Assembly (NCBI RefSeq): GCF_003860135.1
Contig: NZ_RQYN01000003.1
Location: forward strand, 1 to 64,000
DNA from: Tannerella forsythia
GTDB lineage: Bacteria > Bacteroidota > Bacteroidia > Bacteroidales > Tannerellaceae
Direction of reading: 5' to 3'
Length of the DNA: 64,000 nt
Positions within the stretch are counted from its first letter, which is position 1; every line of letters starts with the position of its first letter. Below the pieces are notes generated by a model. The model searched no databases and was not told the origin of the DNA. It saw nothing but the letters and a program-made list of their open reading frames with translations. Below, in pieces: positions 41,187-49,881 of this stretch. The position numbers were made by a program, and so were the translations under genes.

Positions 41187-41712
41187 GGTGTCGGAATCTT
41201 CCGAAAGCATAAAAAAGCACTTGGGCAAGGTGTCGGAACTTTCCGAAAGTATGCCAAAGTACTTAGGGAAGGTGTCGCGAGGTTGCGAAAGCGTAAAAAA
41301 AGTACTTGGACAAGGTGTCGGAACTTTCCGAAAGTATGCAGAAGCACTTGGGGAAGGTGTCGGAATCTTCCGAAAGCATAAAAAAGTATCCGGACAAGGT
41401 GTCGCAACATTGCGAAAGTATAAAAAAGTACTTGGGCAAAGTGTCGCAACCTTGCGAAAGCATAAAAAAGTACTTGGGCAAAGTGTCGCAACCTTGCGAA
41501 AGCATAAAAAAGTACTCGGACAAGGTGTCGCAACCTTGCGAAAGTGCAAAAAAGTACTCGGACAAGGTGTCGCAACCTTGCGAAAGTGCAAAAAAGTACT
41601 CGGATAAGGTATCGCAACCTTGCGAAAGCACAAAAAAGTACTCGGACAAGGTGTCGCAACATTGCGAAAGCATAAAAAAGTACTTGGGCAGGGTGTCGCG
41701 AGGTTGCGAAAG
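41187..41712. repeat. 42-bp tandem repeat array (13 units)
   Basis: Twelve complete units and one partial, 42 bp each except the third (43 bp, one extra A). A unit begins GGTGTCGCAACCTTGCGAAAG and continues CATAAAAAAGTACTTGGGCAA. Each carries a dyad: TCGGAA..TTCCGA in units 1, 2, 4 and 5, TCGCAA..TTGCGA in units 6-12, and TCGCGA..TTGCGA in units 3 and 13. The array is open in five of six frames, as expected for a period divisible by three, so it is not counted as coding. Confidence 0.95.
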
Positions 41713-41752
41713 GCTCAACCAACTTCACCCGGAAGGTTTCGGCATGGCATAT

Positions 41753-41787
41753 ATGGCAGAGACGTCCAAATTGGACGTCTCTGCCAT
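41753..41787. repeat. 35-bp near-spacerless palindrome
   Basis: ATGGCAGAGACGTCCAA and its exact complement are separated by a single A. A smaller hairpin (GCGAACCC/GGGTTCGC) follows at about 41823-41843. Both lie beyond the stop of the minus-strand deaminase gene and may end its transcript. Confidence 0.85.
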
Positions 41788-41893
41788 CTTATACAATACA
41801 ATTATTGGGTATCGTTATTGCGGGCGAACCCACGGGTTCGCACCTACGCTCCTACCCCATGCTTGATGGCCCGATTGACATCCGTCTGTCATC

Positions 41894-43156
41894 TCAACGC
41901 TCTCTCTTCATCAGATCATACGCCAGCGCTGCGGTGCGCTCCATGATCTCGTCTTCGCCCGGCACTTTTTTGTCGCGCATCACGATGCGTCCGTCACAGA
42001 TCACCGTATCGACGCAACTGCCGTTGGCGGCATAGACGAGGTTCGACACGAAATGATGATTCGGCGAAAAGGCAGGCTGACGCAGGTCGATCAGGCACAA
42101 GTCGGCCAGACAACCTTCGGCGATGCGTCCGGCATCGATCCCGAGGATCGCCGCGCCGGCTTCGGTAGCGGCATACAGCATCCGGTCACATCGCATCGCT
42201 TCCGGATCGCCGCGCCACACTTTACCCAGCAACGAGGCCAGCTTCATCGCCTCGATCATATCCAGATTGTTCGACGACGAACAGCCGTCCGTACCCAACC
42301 CGACCGTCACGCCGGCGGCGCACATCTCTTCGTATTTGAACCGGTAGCCCGAAGCCAGTTTCATGTTCGAGGCCGGGTTATGTACCACTTTCACGCCGTG
42401 GTCGGCCAGCATTCGAATCTCCTCGTCGTCGACATACAATCCGTGCGCCATGACCAGACGCGGCGAGAGCAGCCCCAGTTTGTGCATATAACGCACCGGC
42501 GTCAGTCCGAAACGTTGGAGGCACTGCTGCGTCTCATATTCCGTTTCGGCCAGATGCGTATGGATGAGCAGGCCATGATCGGCCGCAAACGCGTCGGCCC
42601 ATTGCAGCAGCTCGCCCGAAACGGTATAGATGGCATGCGGTCCGAGGGCGTAACGTACGCGGTCGCCGTAAGGCGAGGGCGATGAGAAACGGCGCGTGAT
42701 GGTCTGTTTGTTTCGCTCGGCAACGGCCGGTTTGAAATAATCGAAGCACGCTTCGGATAGAACGGCACGCAGCCCCATCTCTTCGACGGCGCGCGCCGTG
42801 GCGTCGAGTTTGTGATACATGTCGAGAAACGCCGTCGTGCCGCTGCGCAGCATCTCCACACACGCCAACTTGGCGCCCCAATATACATCTTCCTCGGTCA
42901 GCTTGGCCTCGTTCGGCCAGATCACTTGCTCGAGCCACGGCATCAGCGGCATATCGTCGCCGTAGCCGCGAAAGAGCGTCATCGCCGCATGCGTATGCGC
43001 ATTGATCAGTCCCGGGATAACGGCCTTGCCTCGCCCGTCGATCACCGTATCGGCCCTTCGGTCGATGACGGGTGCCACCTGCGCAATCGTCTGTCCCTCG
43101 ATCAGCATATCCGTCGGACGGCCGTTCCATTCGACGGACTGAATCAGGATGCTCAT
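41894..43156 (-). CDS. Amidohydrolase, methylthioadenosine/S-adenosylhomocysteine deaminase type
   Basis: A 420-aa TIM-barrel metal hydrolase. Metal and substrate residues are seen in LINAHTHAAMTLFRG, THLAETEYE (the HxxET pattern of deaminases), MAHGLYVDDEEI and GLGTDGCSSSNNLDM. The family deaminates 5'-methylthioadenosine, S-adenosylhomocysteine or related nucleosides; TrzA/AtzB-type enzymes share the motifs, so the substrate is not certain. It overlaps the upstream dipeptidase gene by 4 bp, so the two form one operon. Confidence 0.85.
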   Translation of the reverse strand: MSILIQSVEWNGRPTDMLIEGQTIAQVAPVIDRRADTVIDGRGKAVIPGLINAHTHAAMTLFRGYGDDMPLMPWLEQVIWPNEAKLTEEDVYWGAKLACVEMLRSGTTAFLDMYHKLDATARAVEEMGLRAVLSEACFDYFKPAVAERNKQTITRRFSSPSPYGDRVRYALGPHAIYTVSGELLQWADAFAADHGLLIHTHLAETEYETQQCLQRFGLTPVRYMHKLGLLSPRLVMAHGLYVDDEEIRMLADHGVKVVHNPASNMKLASGYRFKYEEMCAAGVTVGLGTDGCSSSNNLDMIEAMKLASLLGKVWRGDPEAMRCDRMLYAATEAGAAILGIDAGRIAEGCLADLCLIDLRQPAFSPNHHFVSNLVYAANGSCVDTVICDGRIVMRDKKVPGEDEIMERTAALAYDLMKRER

Positions 43157-44511
43157 GGACGATAGTGGTTATAAAACTCCGCCACCGCCTCGATACCGGT
43201 ATAAAACATATCCAGCCCGAAGCTCTCGTTAGGCGAATGGATGGCGTTACGTTCCAGTCCGAAGCCCATCAGTACGGATTTCATGCCGAGGATTTTCTCG
43301 AAGGCGGGGATAATCGGGATGCTTCCGCCGCGACGCACCGCCAACGGCTGCTTGCCGAAGGCGATCGTAAAGCCTTTCTCGGCGGCTTTGTAGGCCGGCA
43401 GATCGATCGGACAAACGTACGCGTCGCCGTCGTGCTTATGAACGACTTTGATCTTCACGTAGCGGGGAGCGACGGACTCCAGATAATCGATCATCAGCCG
43501 CGTAATCTTGTCGGGCTGCTGGTTCGGGACGAGACGGCACGACAACTTGGCGTACGCCTTCGACGGCAGAACGGTTTTCGCACCTTCGCCCGTGTAGCCT
43601 CCCCAGATACCGCACACATCGAACGACGGACGGCAACTGTTGCGCTCAAGCGTCGAATACCCTTTCTCGCCGAACAGTTCGTCCACGTCGATGGCCTGCT
43701 TATACTTCGCTTCGCTGAACGGCACCTGCGCGAGCATGGCTTTCTCCGTGTCCGAGAGTTCTTCCACATCGTCGTAGAAGCCGGGGATCGTAATGCGTCC
43801 GTCGGCATCCGTAATATCGGCAATCAGTTTGCAGAGCACATTGATCGGGTTAGCCACCGCTCCGCCGAAATGTCCCGAGTGCAGGTCGCGGTTAGGTCCC
43901 GTCACCTCCACCTCCCAATAGGACAGTCCGCGCAAGCCGGTCGTCAGGGAAGGTGTTTCCTCGCTCACCATACTCGTATCCGAAACGAGAATCACATCGG
44001 CGGCGAGCAGTTCTTTGTGAGCCGCACAGAAATCGCCGAGGCTGATCGAGCCGATCTCCTCCTCTCCTTCGAGGATGAATTTAACGTTGCAGTTCAAAAT
44101 CCCCGTCTGCAAGGCCGTCTCAAACCCTTTGACCTGAATCATAGCCTGACCTTTATCGTCGTCGGCGCCGCGCGCGTAAACTCGTCCGTCGCGTATTTCC
44201 GGTTCGAACGGATTGCTCTTCCACAGCTCCAGCGGCTCGGGCGGCATCACATCGTAATGTCCGTACACGAGCACCGTCGGGGCCGAAGCCGAAACGATGC
44301 GCTCGGCATACACCACCGGATTGCCGGCTGTCGGCATCACTTCCGCCCGCGTCGCCCCCGAGGCGAGCAACAACTCTTTCCATCGTTCGGCACACTTCAC
44401 CATGTCCGCCTTGTGCTCGCTCTGAGAACTGACCGACGGAATACGCAACAAACTGAACCACTCATCACGAAAGCGGTCCTTGTGTTCTTCGATATACGCT
44501 TTTATTTCCAT
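43153..44511 (-). CDS. M20 family dipeptidase
   Basis: A 452-aa zinc peptidase of the M20 (CNDP/PepV-like) type. Motifs in order: VLVYGHYDVMPPEP (first metal His/Asp), YARGADDDKGQ (bridging Asp), FILEGEEEIGS (catalytic Glu pair), VSDTSM and a dimerisation domain with DLHSGHFGGAVANP, then the late His in ERNAIHSPNESF. It should cleave dipeptides in the cytoplasm, since no signal peptide is present. The nucleoside deaminase gene overlaps its stop. Confidence 0.9.
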   Translation of the reverse strand: MEIKAYIEEHKDRFRDEWFSLLRIPSVSSQSEHKADMVKCAERWKELLLASGATRAEVMPTAGNPVVYAERIVSASAPTVLVYGHYDVMPPEPLELWKSNPFEPEIRDGRVYARGADDDKGQAMIQVKGFETALQTGILNCNVKFILEGEEEIGSISLGDFCAAHKELLAADVILVSDTSMVSEETPSLTTGLRGLSYWEVEVTGPNRDLHSGHFGGAVANPINVLCKLIADITDADGRITIPGFYDDVEELSDTEKAMLAQVPFSEAKYKQAIDVDELFGEKGYSTLERNSCRPSFDVCGIWGGYTGEGAKTVLPSKAYAKLSCRLVPNQQPDKITRLMIDYLESVAPRYVKIKVVHKHDGDAYVCPIDLPAYKAAEKGFTIAFGKQPLAVRRGGSIPIIPAFEKILGMKSVLMGFGLERNAIHSPNESFGLDMFYTGIEAVAEFYNHYRP

Positions 44512-44668
44512 AACATTTTTTTGATTTCAAGCCGTAAAAATACAACTATTTCACGAATCACGAAATCGCGCCGGAGAAAAAGAATCGCGCGGAATTTTCA
44601 CCTGCCGAATAAACCTTCGACTGCCGAGCACGTCTTAATGGCAACATGAATTTATTTTTTTTGACGAT

Positions 44669-45226
44669 ATGAAAATGAACGTATTTTATGTAGCCGCGAT
44701 GAGCCTTTTGTTATGCGGCTCACAAACCTTTGCGCAAGTCAACGCCATGCACGGCGAAAAACGCTGCCCGGCCAACACGGGCGAACGTATCCAAATGAAA
44801 GCCGAACGAGTGGCCGACCGGCTCATGCTCGACGACCAGACGGCAGCCCGGTTCAAACCGATGTACGAGTCTTACCTCAAAGAGTTGCAGGAATGCCGAA
44901 CGGAATGCCCAAGGATGAAGCAGGACGGCGGAGACGTTAACCGGCCTTCGGACAAAGATCTTGAGAAGAAATTCAAAGAACATCTGAAAAACGAGCGCAA
45001 AAGACTCGACATCCGCGAAAATTACTACGCCAAGTTCTCCAAGATACTCACCCAAAAGCAGGTGATGACGATACTCTATCCGAAAGGGCACGGTCGTAAG
45101 CATAGTCATGCGACCGTGAAACAGGAGGATGACCACCGACTGATCCGGGATTTTGTCAACGAACGCCGGGAAATTCGCGAACATCACCGGATGCGCTTCG
45201 AAGCAGACGGTAAACAGGGAAAGTAA
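44669..45226 (+). CDS. Periplasmic Spy/CpxP-like helical protein
   Basis: A 185-aa exported protein (signal MKMNVFYVAAMSLLLCGSQTFAQ) rich in charged helices. RVADRLMLDDQTAARFKPMYESYLKEL and YYAKFSKILTQKQVMTILY resemble the repeated LTxxQ-type motifs of Spy/CpxP proteins, which act as periplasmic chaperones or zinc/stress sensors. It also has several Cys and many His. No sigma/anti-sigma pair, a common neighbour in Bacteroidetes, is present here. Confidence 0.7.
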   Translation: MKMNVFYVAAMSLLLCGSQTFAQVNAMHGEKRCPANTGERIQMKAERVADRLMLDDQTAARFKPMYESYLKELQECRTECPRMKQDGGDVNRPSDKDLEKKFKEHLKNERKRLDIRENYYAKFSKILTQKQVMTILYPKGHGRKHSHATVKQEDDHRLIRDFVNERREIREHHRMRFEADGKQGK

Positions 45227-45241
45227 AAACGGTCATCAGAG

Positions 45242-45280
45242 CGCCGCAATCATAAAATCATCTATCTTTGCGGCGTTTTT
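45242..45280 (+). terminator. Terminator overlapping the next gene's promoter
   Basis: Stem CGCCGCAA (45242-45249) / TTGCGGCG (45268-45275) followed by TTTTT, a good intrinsic terminator for the Spy-like gene. The -7 box TATCTTTG (45263-45270) of the next gene lies inside the loop and right arm, so one short sequence ends one transcript and starts the next. Confidence 0.7.
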
Positions 45281-45297
45281 ATGATGACTCCCTGACG

Positions 45298-46011
45298 ATG
45301 TCCAATCCATATTTCCGTTTTAAACAGTTTACCGTATGGCACGACCGTTGCGCCATGAAAGTCGGCACCGACGGCACCCTGCTCGGAGCATGGGCTGATG
45401 TACACGACCGGATGCGGATCCTCGATGTCGGGACGGGAACGGGACTGATCGCGCTGATGCTGGCGCAACGCAATGCCGAAGCACAAATCGACGGCATCGA
45501 TCTCGATGCTGATGCTTGCCTGCAAGCGCAGGAGAATGTACGGCAGTCGCCTTTCGGCACACGCATCCGGATTGCTCATACACCGTTTCAGGCTTTCGCA
45601 TCGACAGTTACCGAGCCGTACGATCTGATCGTTTCCAACCCTCCCTATTTCAAGGAGTCGATGAAATGTCCCGAAGGCAAACGCCGACTGGCCCGGCACG
45701 ACGACACCTTAACACTCACCGATCTGCTTCATACCGGAAAATCGCTCCTTACTCCCGACGGACGAATCGCCCTGATCCTGCCTTTCGCTCAACGTGACGA
45801 CCTGCTACGCACCGCCGAAAACGAAGCGTTACATACCATACGGGAGACCCGCGTCATCTCGGTCGAAGGCTCTTCCCCGAAACGCCTGCTTATAGAGCTA
45901 TCTCCTCTCAATACCGAATCGATCATAACCGACGAGTTGACTCTCGAAGACCGGATGCACCAACGCACAACCGCCTACCGGCAACTGACACAGGCCTTCT
46001 ACCTGTTTTAA
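45298..46011 (+). CDS. trmN6: tRNA1(Val) (adenine-37-N6)-methyltransferase
   Basis: From the Met at 45298 (SNPYFRFKQFTVWHDRCAMKV, the typical N terminus) the protein has 237 aa. It has a SAM-binding loop ILDVGTGTGLIALML and the catalytic IVSNPPYF (NPPY) motif, followed by the ARHDDTLTL segment seen in this family. It methylates A37 of tRNA1-Val. The open frame upstream of 45298 overlaps the terminator/promoter and is not used. Confidence 0.9.
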   Translation: MSNPYFRFKQFTVWHDRCAMKVGTDGTLLGAWADVHDRMRILDVGTGTGLIALMLAQRNAEAQIDGIDLDADACLQAQENVRQSPFGTRIRIAHTPFQAFASTVTEPYDLIVSNPPYFKESMKCPEGKRRLARHDDTLTLTDLLHTGKSLLTPDGRIALILPFAQRDDLLRTAENEALHTIRETRVISVEGSSPKRLLIELSPLNTESIITDELTLEDRMHQRTTAYRQLTQAFYLF

Positions 46012-46093
46012 AACAGCGCATCGGAAGAGAGAAGTCGCGGCTGACAATCGCCCGTTCGGGACAGAGACACGCCGTTCAATATTTTAAGTTCAA

Positions 46094-46124
46094 TTGTATA
46101 TATCTCGATTTTTTACTACTTTTG
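46094..46124 (+). promoter_or_regulatory. Candidate promoter of the sphingolipid gene
   Basis: TTGT at 46094-46097 (TTG of the -33 box), 19 nt, TACTTTTG at 46117-46124 as a perfect TAnnTTTG -7 box. It is 45 bp before the start codon at 46169. Confidence 0.6.
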
Positions 46125-46168
46125 CCGCTGATTTTTTTACAAAAGATAAAGGTAAACCTCGATAATAT

Positions 46169-47356
46169 ATGAACTTATTAAGAGAAAAACTAGCGAAATA
46201 CGACGCTCCGCAACGGGCTAAGGCTGCCGGTATCTATCCCTATTTCCGCGAAATCCAAAGTGATCAGGATACAGAAGTTTTGATCAGCGGAAAGAAAGTC
46301 CTGATGTTCGGCTCCAACTCCTATCTGGGACTGACGAATCACCCGAAAGTCAAAGAAGCGTCTATAGAAGCGGTCCGAAAATACGGTACCGGATGCGCGG
46401 GTTCGCGTTTCCTCAACGGTACACTTGATATACACGTACAGTTGGAGGAACGGCTGGCCAAGTTCGTCGGTAAAGAAGATGCTATTTCTTTCTCGACGGG
46501 CTTTCAGGTAAACGAAGGAGTGATCTCATGCATCACCGGACGCGAAGACTATCTGATCTGGGATGAGTTGAATCATGCTTCCATCATTGAAGGGATTCGT
46601 CTTTCGTTCTCGAATAAGCTCAAATACAAACACAACGACATGGAGTCGTTGGAAAAACAGCTCCGTAAATGCGAACCGGACAAGGTGAAACTGATCGTCA
46701 CCGACGGTGTCTTCAGTATGGAAGGCGATGTGGCCAATATCACCGAAATCGTACGGCTGGCCAAACAATACAATGCCAACATCATGGTCGATGAAGCCCA
46801 TGGAATCGGTGTACTCGGTAATCACGGACGCGGTACATGCGACCACTTCGGGGTCTCGAAAGATGTCGACTTGATCATGGGCACCTTCAGTAAATCATTC
46901 GCTTCCTTAGGAGGATTTATTGCAGGAGATAAAGATACGATCAACTATCTTCGTCATAACTCACGTACATATATCTTTAGCGCAAGTTGTACACCGGCCT
47001 CGGTAGCTGCTGCCAACGCCTCGTTGGACATCATGCTGAACGAACCGGAGCACATGGAGAATCTGTGGAAATTGACGCACTATGCATTGGACGGCTTCCG
47101 TCAGATGGGGTGCGAAATCGGACATACTTCGACCCCGATTATCCCGCTCTTCATCCGAGATAACGACTTGACATTCCTCATCGTGAAGGAACTCTTCGAA
47201 GAGGGAATCTTTGTCAATCCGGTCGTTTCGCCGGCTGTTGCTTCGCAAGATACGTTGATCCGGTTCTCCCTGATGGCTACACATACGCAAGCCCAACTCG
47301 ACTATGCCCTTGAAGCGATAAGGAAAATATTCAAGAAACACAACCTGATTCCCTGA
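46169..47356 (+). CDS. spt: Serine palmitoyltransferase
   Basis: A 395-aa PLP enzyme of the alpha-oxoamine synthase family. It has LMFGSNSYLGLTNHPKVKEA, GTGCAGSRFLNGTLDIHVQL, a VDEAHGIGVLG motif with Asp208 and His211, and the PLP lysine 242 in GTFSKSFASLGGF. Glycine C-acetyltransferase (Kbl) is close in sequence; the preference for Spt rests on the N-terminal region and on the fact that Bacteroidales make sphingolipids. It would condense serine with palmitoyl-CoA or a related acyl donor to 3-ketosphinganine in the cytoplasm. A candidate promoter lies just upstream. Confidence 0.82.
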   Translation: MNLLREKLAKYDAPQRAKAAGIYPYFREIQSDQDTEVLISGKKVLMFGSNSYLGLTNHPKVKEASIEAVRKYGTGCAGSRFLNGTLDIHVQLEERLAKFVGKEDAISFSTGFQVNEGVISCITGREDYLIWDELNHASIIEGIRLSFSNKLKYKHNDMESLEKQLRKCEPDKVKLIVTDGVFSMEGDVANITEIVRLAKQYNANIMVDEAHGIGVLGNHGRGTCDHFGVSKDVDLIMGTFSKSFASLGGFIAGDKDTINYLRHNSRTYIFSASCTPASVAAANASLDIMLNEPEHMENLWKLTHYALDGFRQMGCEIGHTSTPIIPLFIRDNDLTFLIVKELFEEGIFVNPVVSPAVASQDTLIRFSLMATHTQAQLDYALEAIRKIFKKHNLIP

Positions 47357-47365
47357 TAGCGCACG

Positions 47366-48724
47366 ATGGACTTCGTACAAAATATGGGAAACAGCGCGAT
47401 GGGACCCAGAGGATGTTGTAAGCATTCGAAAGGTAAACTTTCTACTTGCAACTGGCTCTGTGATATTCCCGAAGCAGAACATGCCACGGATTATGTCGAA
47501 GTGCAATTTAAAAACACCCGTAAAGGGTATTATCTGAACGAAACGAAAATCCCGCTCAACAAAGGTGATATCGTTGCCGTAGAAGCAAATCCGGGACATG
47601 ATATCGGCACGGTTACGCTCACCGGTAAACTGGTTTTGCTCCAGATGCGGAAAAACAATGTCCGTCAAGACAACACGACCGCCAAAAAGATTTATCGCAT
47701 CGCCAAACCCGGCGATCTGGACCGTTACGAAGAGGCGAAAGCTAAAGAGCATGAAACCATGATCCGCTCGCGGCAAATTGCTGCCGATCTCGGTTTGTCG
47801 ATGAAGATTGGCGATGTCGAATATCAGGGCGACGGGAACAAGGCGATCTTTTATTACATCGCCGAAGGACGAGTGGATTTCCGGCAACTGATTAAGGTAC
47901 TGGCCGAAAACTTCCATGTGCGCATCGAAATGAAGCAGATCGGCGCACGACAGGAAGCCGGACGTATCGGCGGAATCGGGCCGTGCGGGCGAGAACTTTG
48001 CTGTGCTTCGTGGATGACGAACTTCGTATCCGTTGCCACAGAGGCCGCACGCTTCCAAGACATTTCGATGAATCCGCAAAAACTGGCCGGACAATGTGCG
48101 AAACTCAAATGCTGTATCAACTACGAAGTGGATACTTATGCCGAAGTACACAAGCAATTGCCTTCACGAAAGATCGTCCTGGAAACAAAAGATCATACAT
48201 ATTACCATTTCAAAACCGATATCTTCAAGAAAGAACTCACCTACTCAACCGACAAGGTCATCGCAGCCAATATCGTGACCATCTCGTCAGACCGAGTCTT
48301 TGAAATTATCAATCTGAATCGAAAAGGAATTAAACCCGATACGCTGGAACCGGCACACGTTGCAGGGCCCCATACGAAGCAACTCGACACACATGATATT
48401 TTGGATGACAGTGTCAGTCGCTTCGACTCGGTGAAAAAGAAAAAGAAAAAACGGTCGGGAGGTAGTAGCAGAAATACCCCCGATACCAAAAAGGCCGGAG
48501 CAAGCAACAAGCCCGGCAACGAGAATCAGCGCGCGCGGGTGTCAGCAGAAAATCGTCCCGAAACAAAAGGCGGAAACGCTCCTCGTCGAAAAAACGGTAG
48601 AGAAAACTCTCCGAGAAATAACGACAATACGCCGCCTCCAAAGAAAAACAAGGGTAGTGCGCCAAAGAACGACCGCTCTGCCCCGGCAAGAAATACGTCT
48701 CAAAAAAGGCCATCGGATGAATAA
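47366..48724 (+). CDS. PSP1-domain protein, RicT (YaaT)-like
   Basis: A 452-aa protein whose core (about 40-290) is the PSP1/RicT fold: FYYIAEGRVDFRQLIKVLAE, RIEMKQIGARQEAGRIGGIG, PCGRELCCASW and GQCAKLKCCINYE. The conserved cysteines of CGRELCC and KLKCC match the Fe-S ligands of RicT in Bacillus. In Bacteroidetes this gene is usually followed by gldH, as here. The C-terminal 90 or so residues are low-complexity, rich in Lys, Arg, Asn and Pro, and may bind RNA or simply be disordered. It overlaps gldH by 8 bp. Confidence 0.85.
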   Translation: MDFVQNMGNSAMGPRGCCKHSKGKLSTCNWLCDIPEAEHATDYVEVQFKNTRKGYYLNETKIPLNKGDIVAVEANPGHDIGTVTLTGKLVLLQMRKNNVRQDNTTAKKIYRIAKPGDLDRYEEAKAKEHETMIRSRQIAADLGLSMKIGDVEYQGDGNKAIFYYIAEGRVDFRQLIKVLAENFHVRIEMKQIGARQEAGRIGGIGPCGRELCCASWMTNFVSVATEAARFQDISMNPQKLAGQCAKLKCCINYEVDTYAEVHKQLPSRKIVLETKDHTYYHFKTDIFKKELTYSTDKVIAANIVTISSDRVFEIINLNRKGIKPDTLEPAHVAGPHTKQLDTHDILDDSVSRFDSVKKKKKKRSGGSSRNTPDTKKAGASNKPGNENQRARVSAENRPETKGGNAPRRKNGRENSPRNNDNTPPPKKNKGSAPKNDRSAPARNTSQKRPSDE

Positions 48725-49184
48725 GAGTCGATTTCGACTGCTACCGGCATTATGGATATTGGGACTTCTTCTATCTTGTACCAATATTCCACATTACAAC
48801 TTGTATCAAAAGATAGAGCAGCCGTGGCAGAAAGACAAGGAGTATTATTTCACGTATGAGATCGAAGACCATACTGTCCCTTATAATATCTCGTTAGAGA
48901 TTCGAAACAACAATTTCTATCCATACCAAAATCTCTGGTTACTTTGCGCCGAAGAACGGCCTCTCGGCCCAATGGTCCGCGATACCATCGAATGTATCCT
49001 TGCCGACGATTACGGAAAATGGAAAGGCCGCGGAATCTCGATTTATCATCATACGATTCCCGTTCGTAAGCACTATTTATATCCGCACAAAGGACAATAC
49101 ACGTTCTGTATCCGGCAGGGAATGCGTGATGAGCAACTAAAAGGTATTGAAGCAATCGGACTGCGTATCGAAAAAGCGCAATGA
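48717..49184 (+). CDS. gldH: Gliding-motility-type lipoprotein GldH
   Basis: About 155 aa from the Met at 48717; a lipoprotein signal (RLLPALWILGLLLSC) follows. The body matches GldH: YNLYQKIEQPWQKDKEYYFTYEIEDHT and NNFYPYQNLWLLC. GldH is needed for gliding in flavobacteria; non-gliding Bacteroidales keep it, presumably for an envelope role related to secretion. It overlaps the RicT-like gene by 8 bp and ends 16 bp from the convergent lipB. Confidence 0.85.
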   Translation: MNKSRFRLLPALWILGLLLSCTNIPHYNLYQKIEQPWQKDKEYYFTYEIEDHTVPYNISLEIRNNNFYPYQNLWLLCAEERPLGPMVRDTIECILADDYGKWKGRGISIYHHTIPVRKHYLYPHKGQYTFCIRQGMRDEQLKGIEAIGLRIEKAQ

Positions 49185-49200
49185 TAACGGGTCGACCACG

Positions 49201-49881
49201 CTATGTCTTCCGTTGAAACATCTCCTCAAAGAGATTGGCCAAACGTTGTTTTGCTACGTTAAAATCCGGAACACTTTCGCATTCTGCGGCTAACGAAGTT
49301 ACCCCTTTATCTACAAACCCACATGGATGAATCAGGGAAAAATAAGACAAATCGGTTAAAATATTCAGGGCAAACCCGTGCATGGTCACAAAACGGCTGC
49401 TTCTGACTCCTACGGCACAAATCTTGCGGGCTTTGGGTGTATCAGCATCAAGCCACACTCCGGAAGCACCGGCCACACGCTCGCCTGTCAGTCCGTAGAG
49501 TGATAAAAAACGAATGATCGTTTCCTCCAAACGATCGATATAGGCTTTCAGTCCCAAACCGAATTGCTCCAGATCGAACACCGGATATCCGGTGATCTGC
49601 CCCGGTCCATGATACGTGATATCCCCTCCCCGATTCGTATGATAAAAGGAAATACCTCGTTGCTCGAGTCGTTCTTGAGACAGCAGCAAATTCGCTTCCC
49701 GACCATGCTTCCCGAGCGTGAACACCGGCTCGTGCTCGCAGAAAAAGAGCGTATTCTCGCCGATGCTTCCCTGCGCTTTTTTCGCAATTAAGCAATTGAA
49801 AGCATCGGTCTGGATGGCCAATGCTTCTTCGTATACGATGCGGCCTAAATCGTAAAAAGTAAACGATGGAGGGTGGTTCAT
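49201..49881 (-). CDS. lipB: Octanoyltransferase
   Basis: A 226-aa enzyme that moves octanoyl groups from acyl carrier protein to lipoyl domains. The family signature RGGDITYHGPGQITGYPV (84-101) is intact, Lys153 lies in ARKICAVGV, MHGFALN follows, and the catalytic Cys187 is in IHPCGF. It overlaps mtgA by 4 bp and is the last gene of a minus-strand row from 52.4 kb downwards. Confidence 0.95.
   Translation of the reverse strand: MNHPPSFTFYDLGRIVYEEALAIQTDAFNCLIAKKAQGSIGENTLFFCEHEPVFTLGKHGREANLLLSQERLEQRGISFYHTNRGGDITYHGPGQITGYPVFDLEQFGLGLKAYIDRLEETIIRFLSLYGLTGERVAGASGVWLDADTPKARKICAVGVRSSRFVTMHGFALNILTDLSYFSLIHPCGFVDKGVTSLAAECESVPDFNVAKQRLANLFEEMFQRKT

Noticed and set aside
41187-41712. CRISPR-like look of the 42-bp array
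   Set aside because: Units follow each other directly without unique spacers, and no cas gene is present.
40949-41866. Five long open frames (139-259 codons) across the 42-bp array
   Set aside because: A period divisible by three without stops keeps frames open on both strands. The peptides are mere 14-residue repeats with no domain or start signal. Only the transposase-like end near 40949-41115 was kept, as a remnant.
42053-44649. Very long plus-strand frames (up to 525 codons) opposite the deaminase and dipeptidase genes
   Set aside because: Both minus-strand genes have full catalytic motifs; the opposite frames are open only because of GC-rich codon use.
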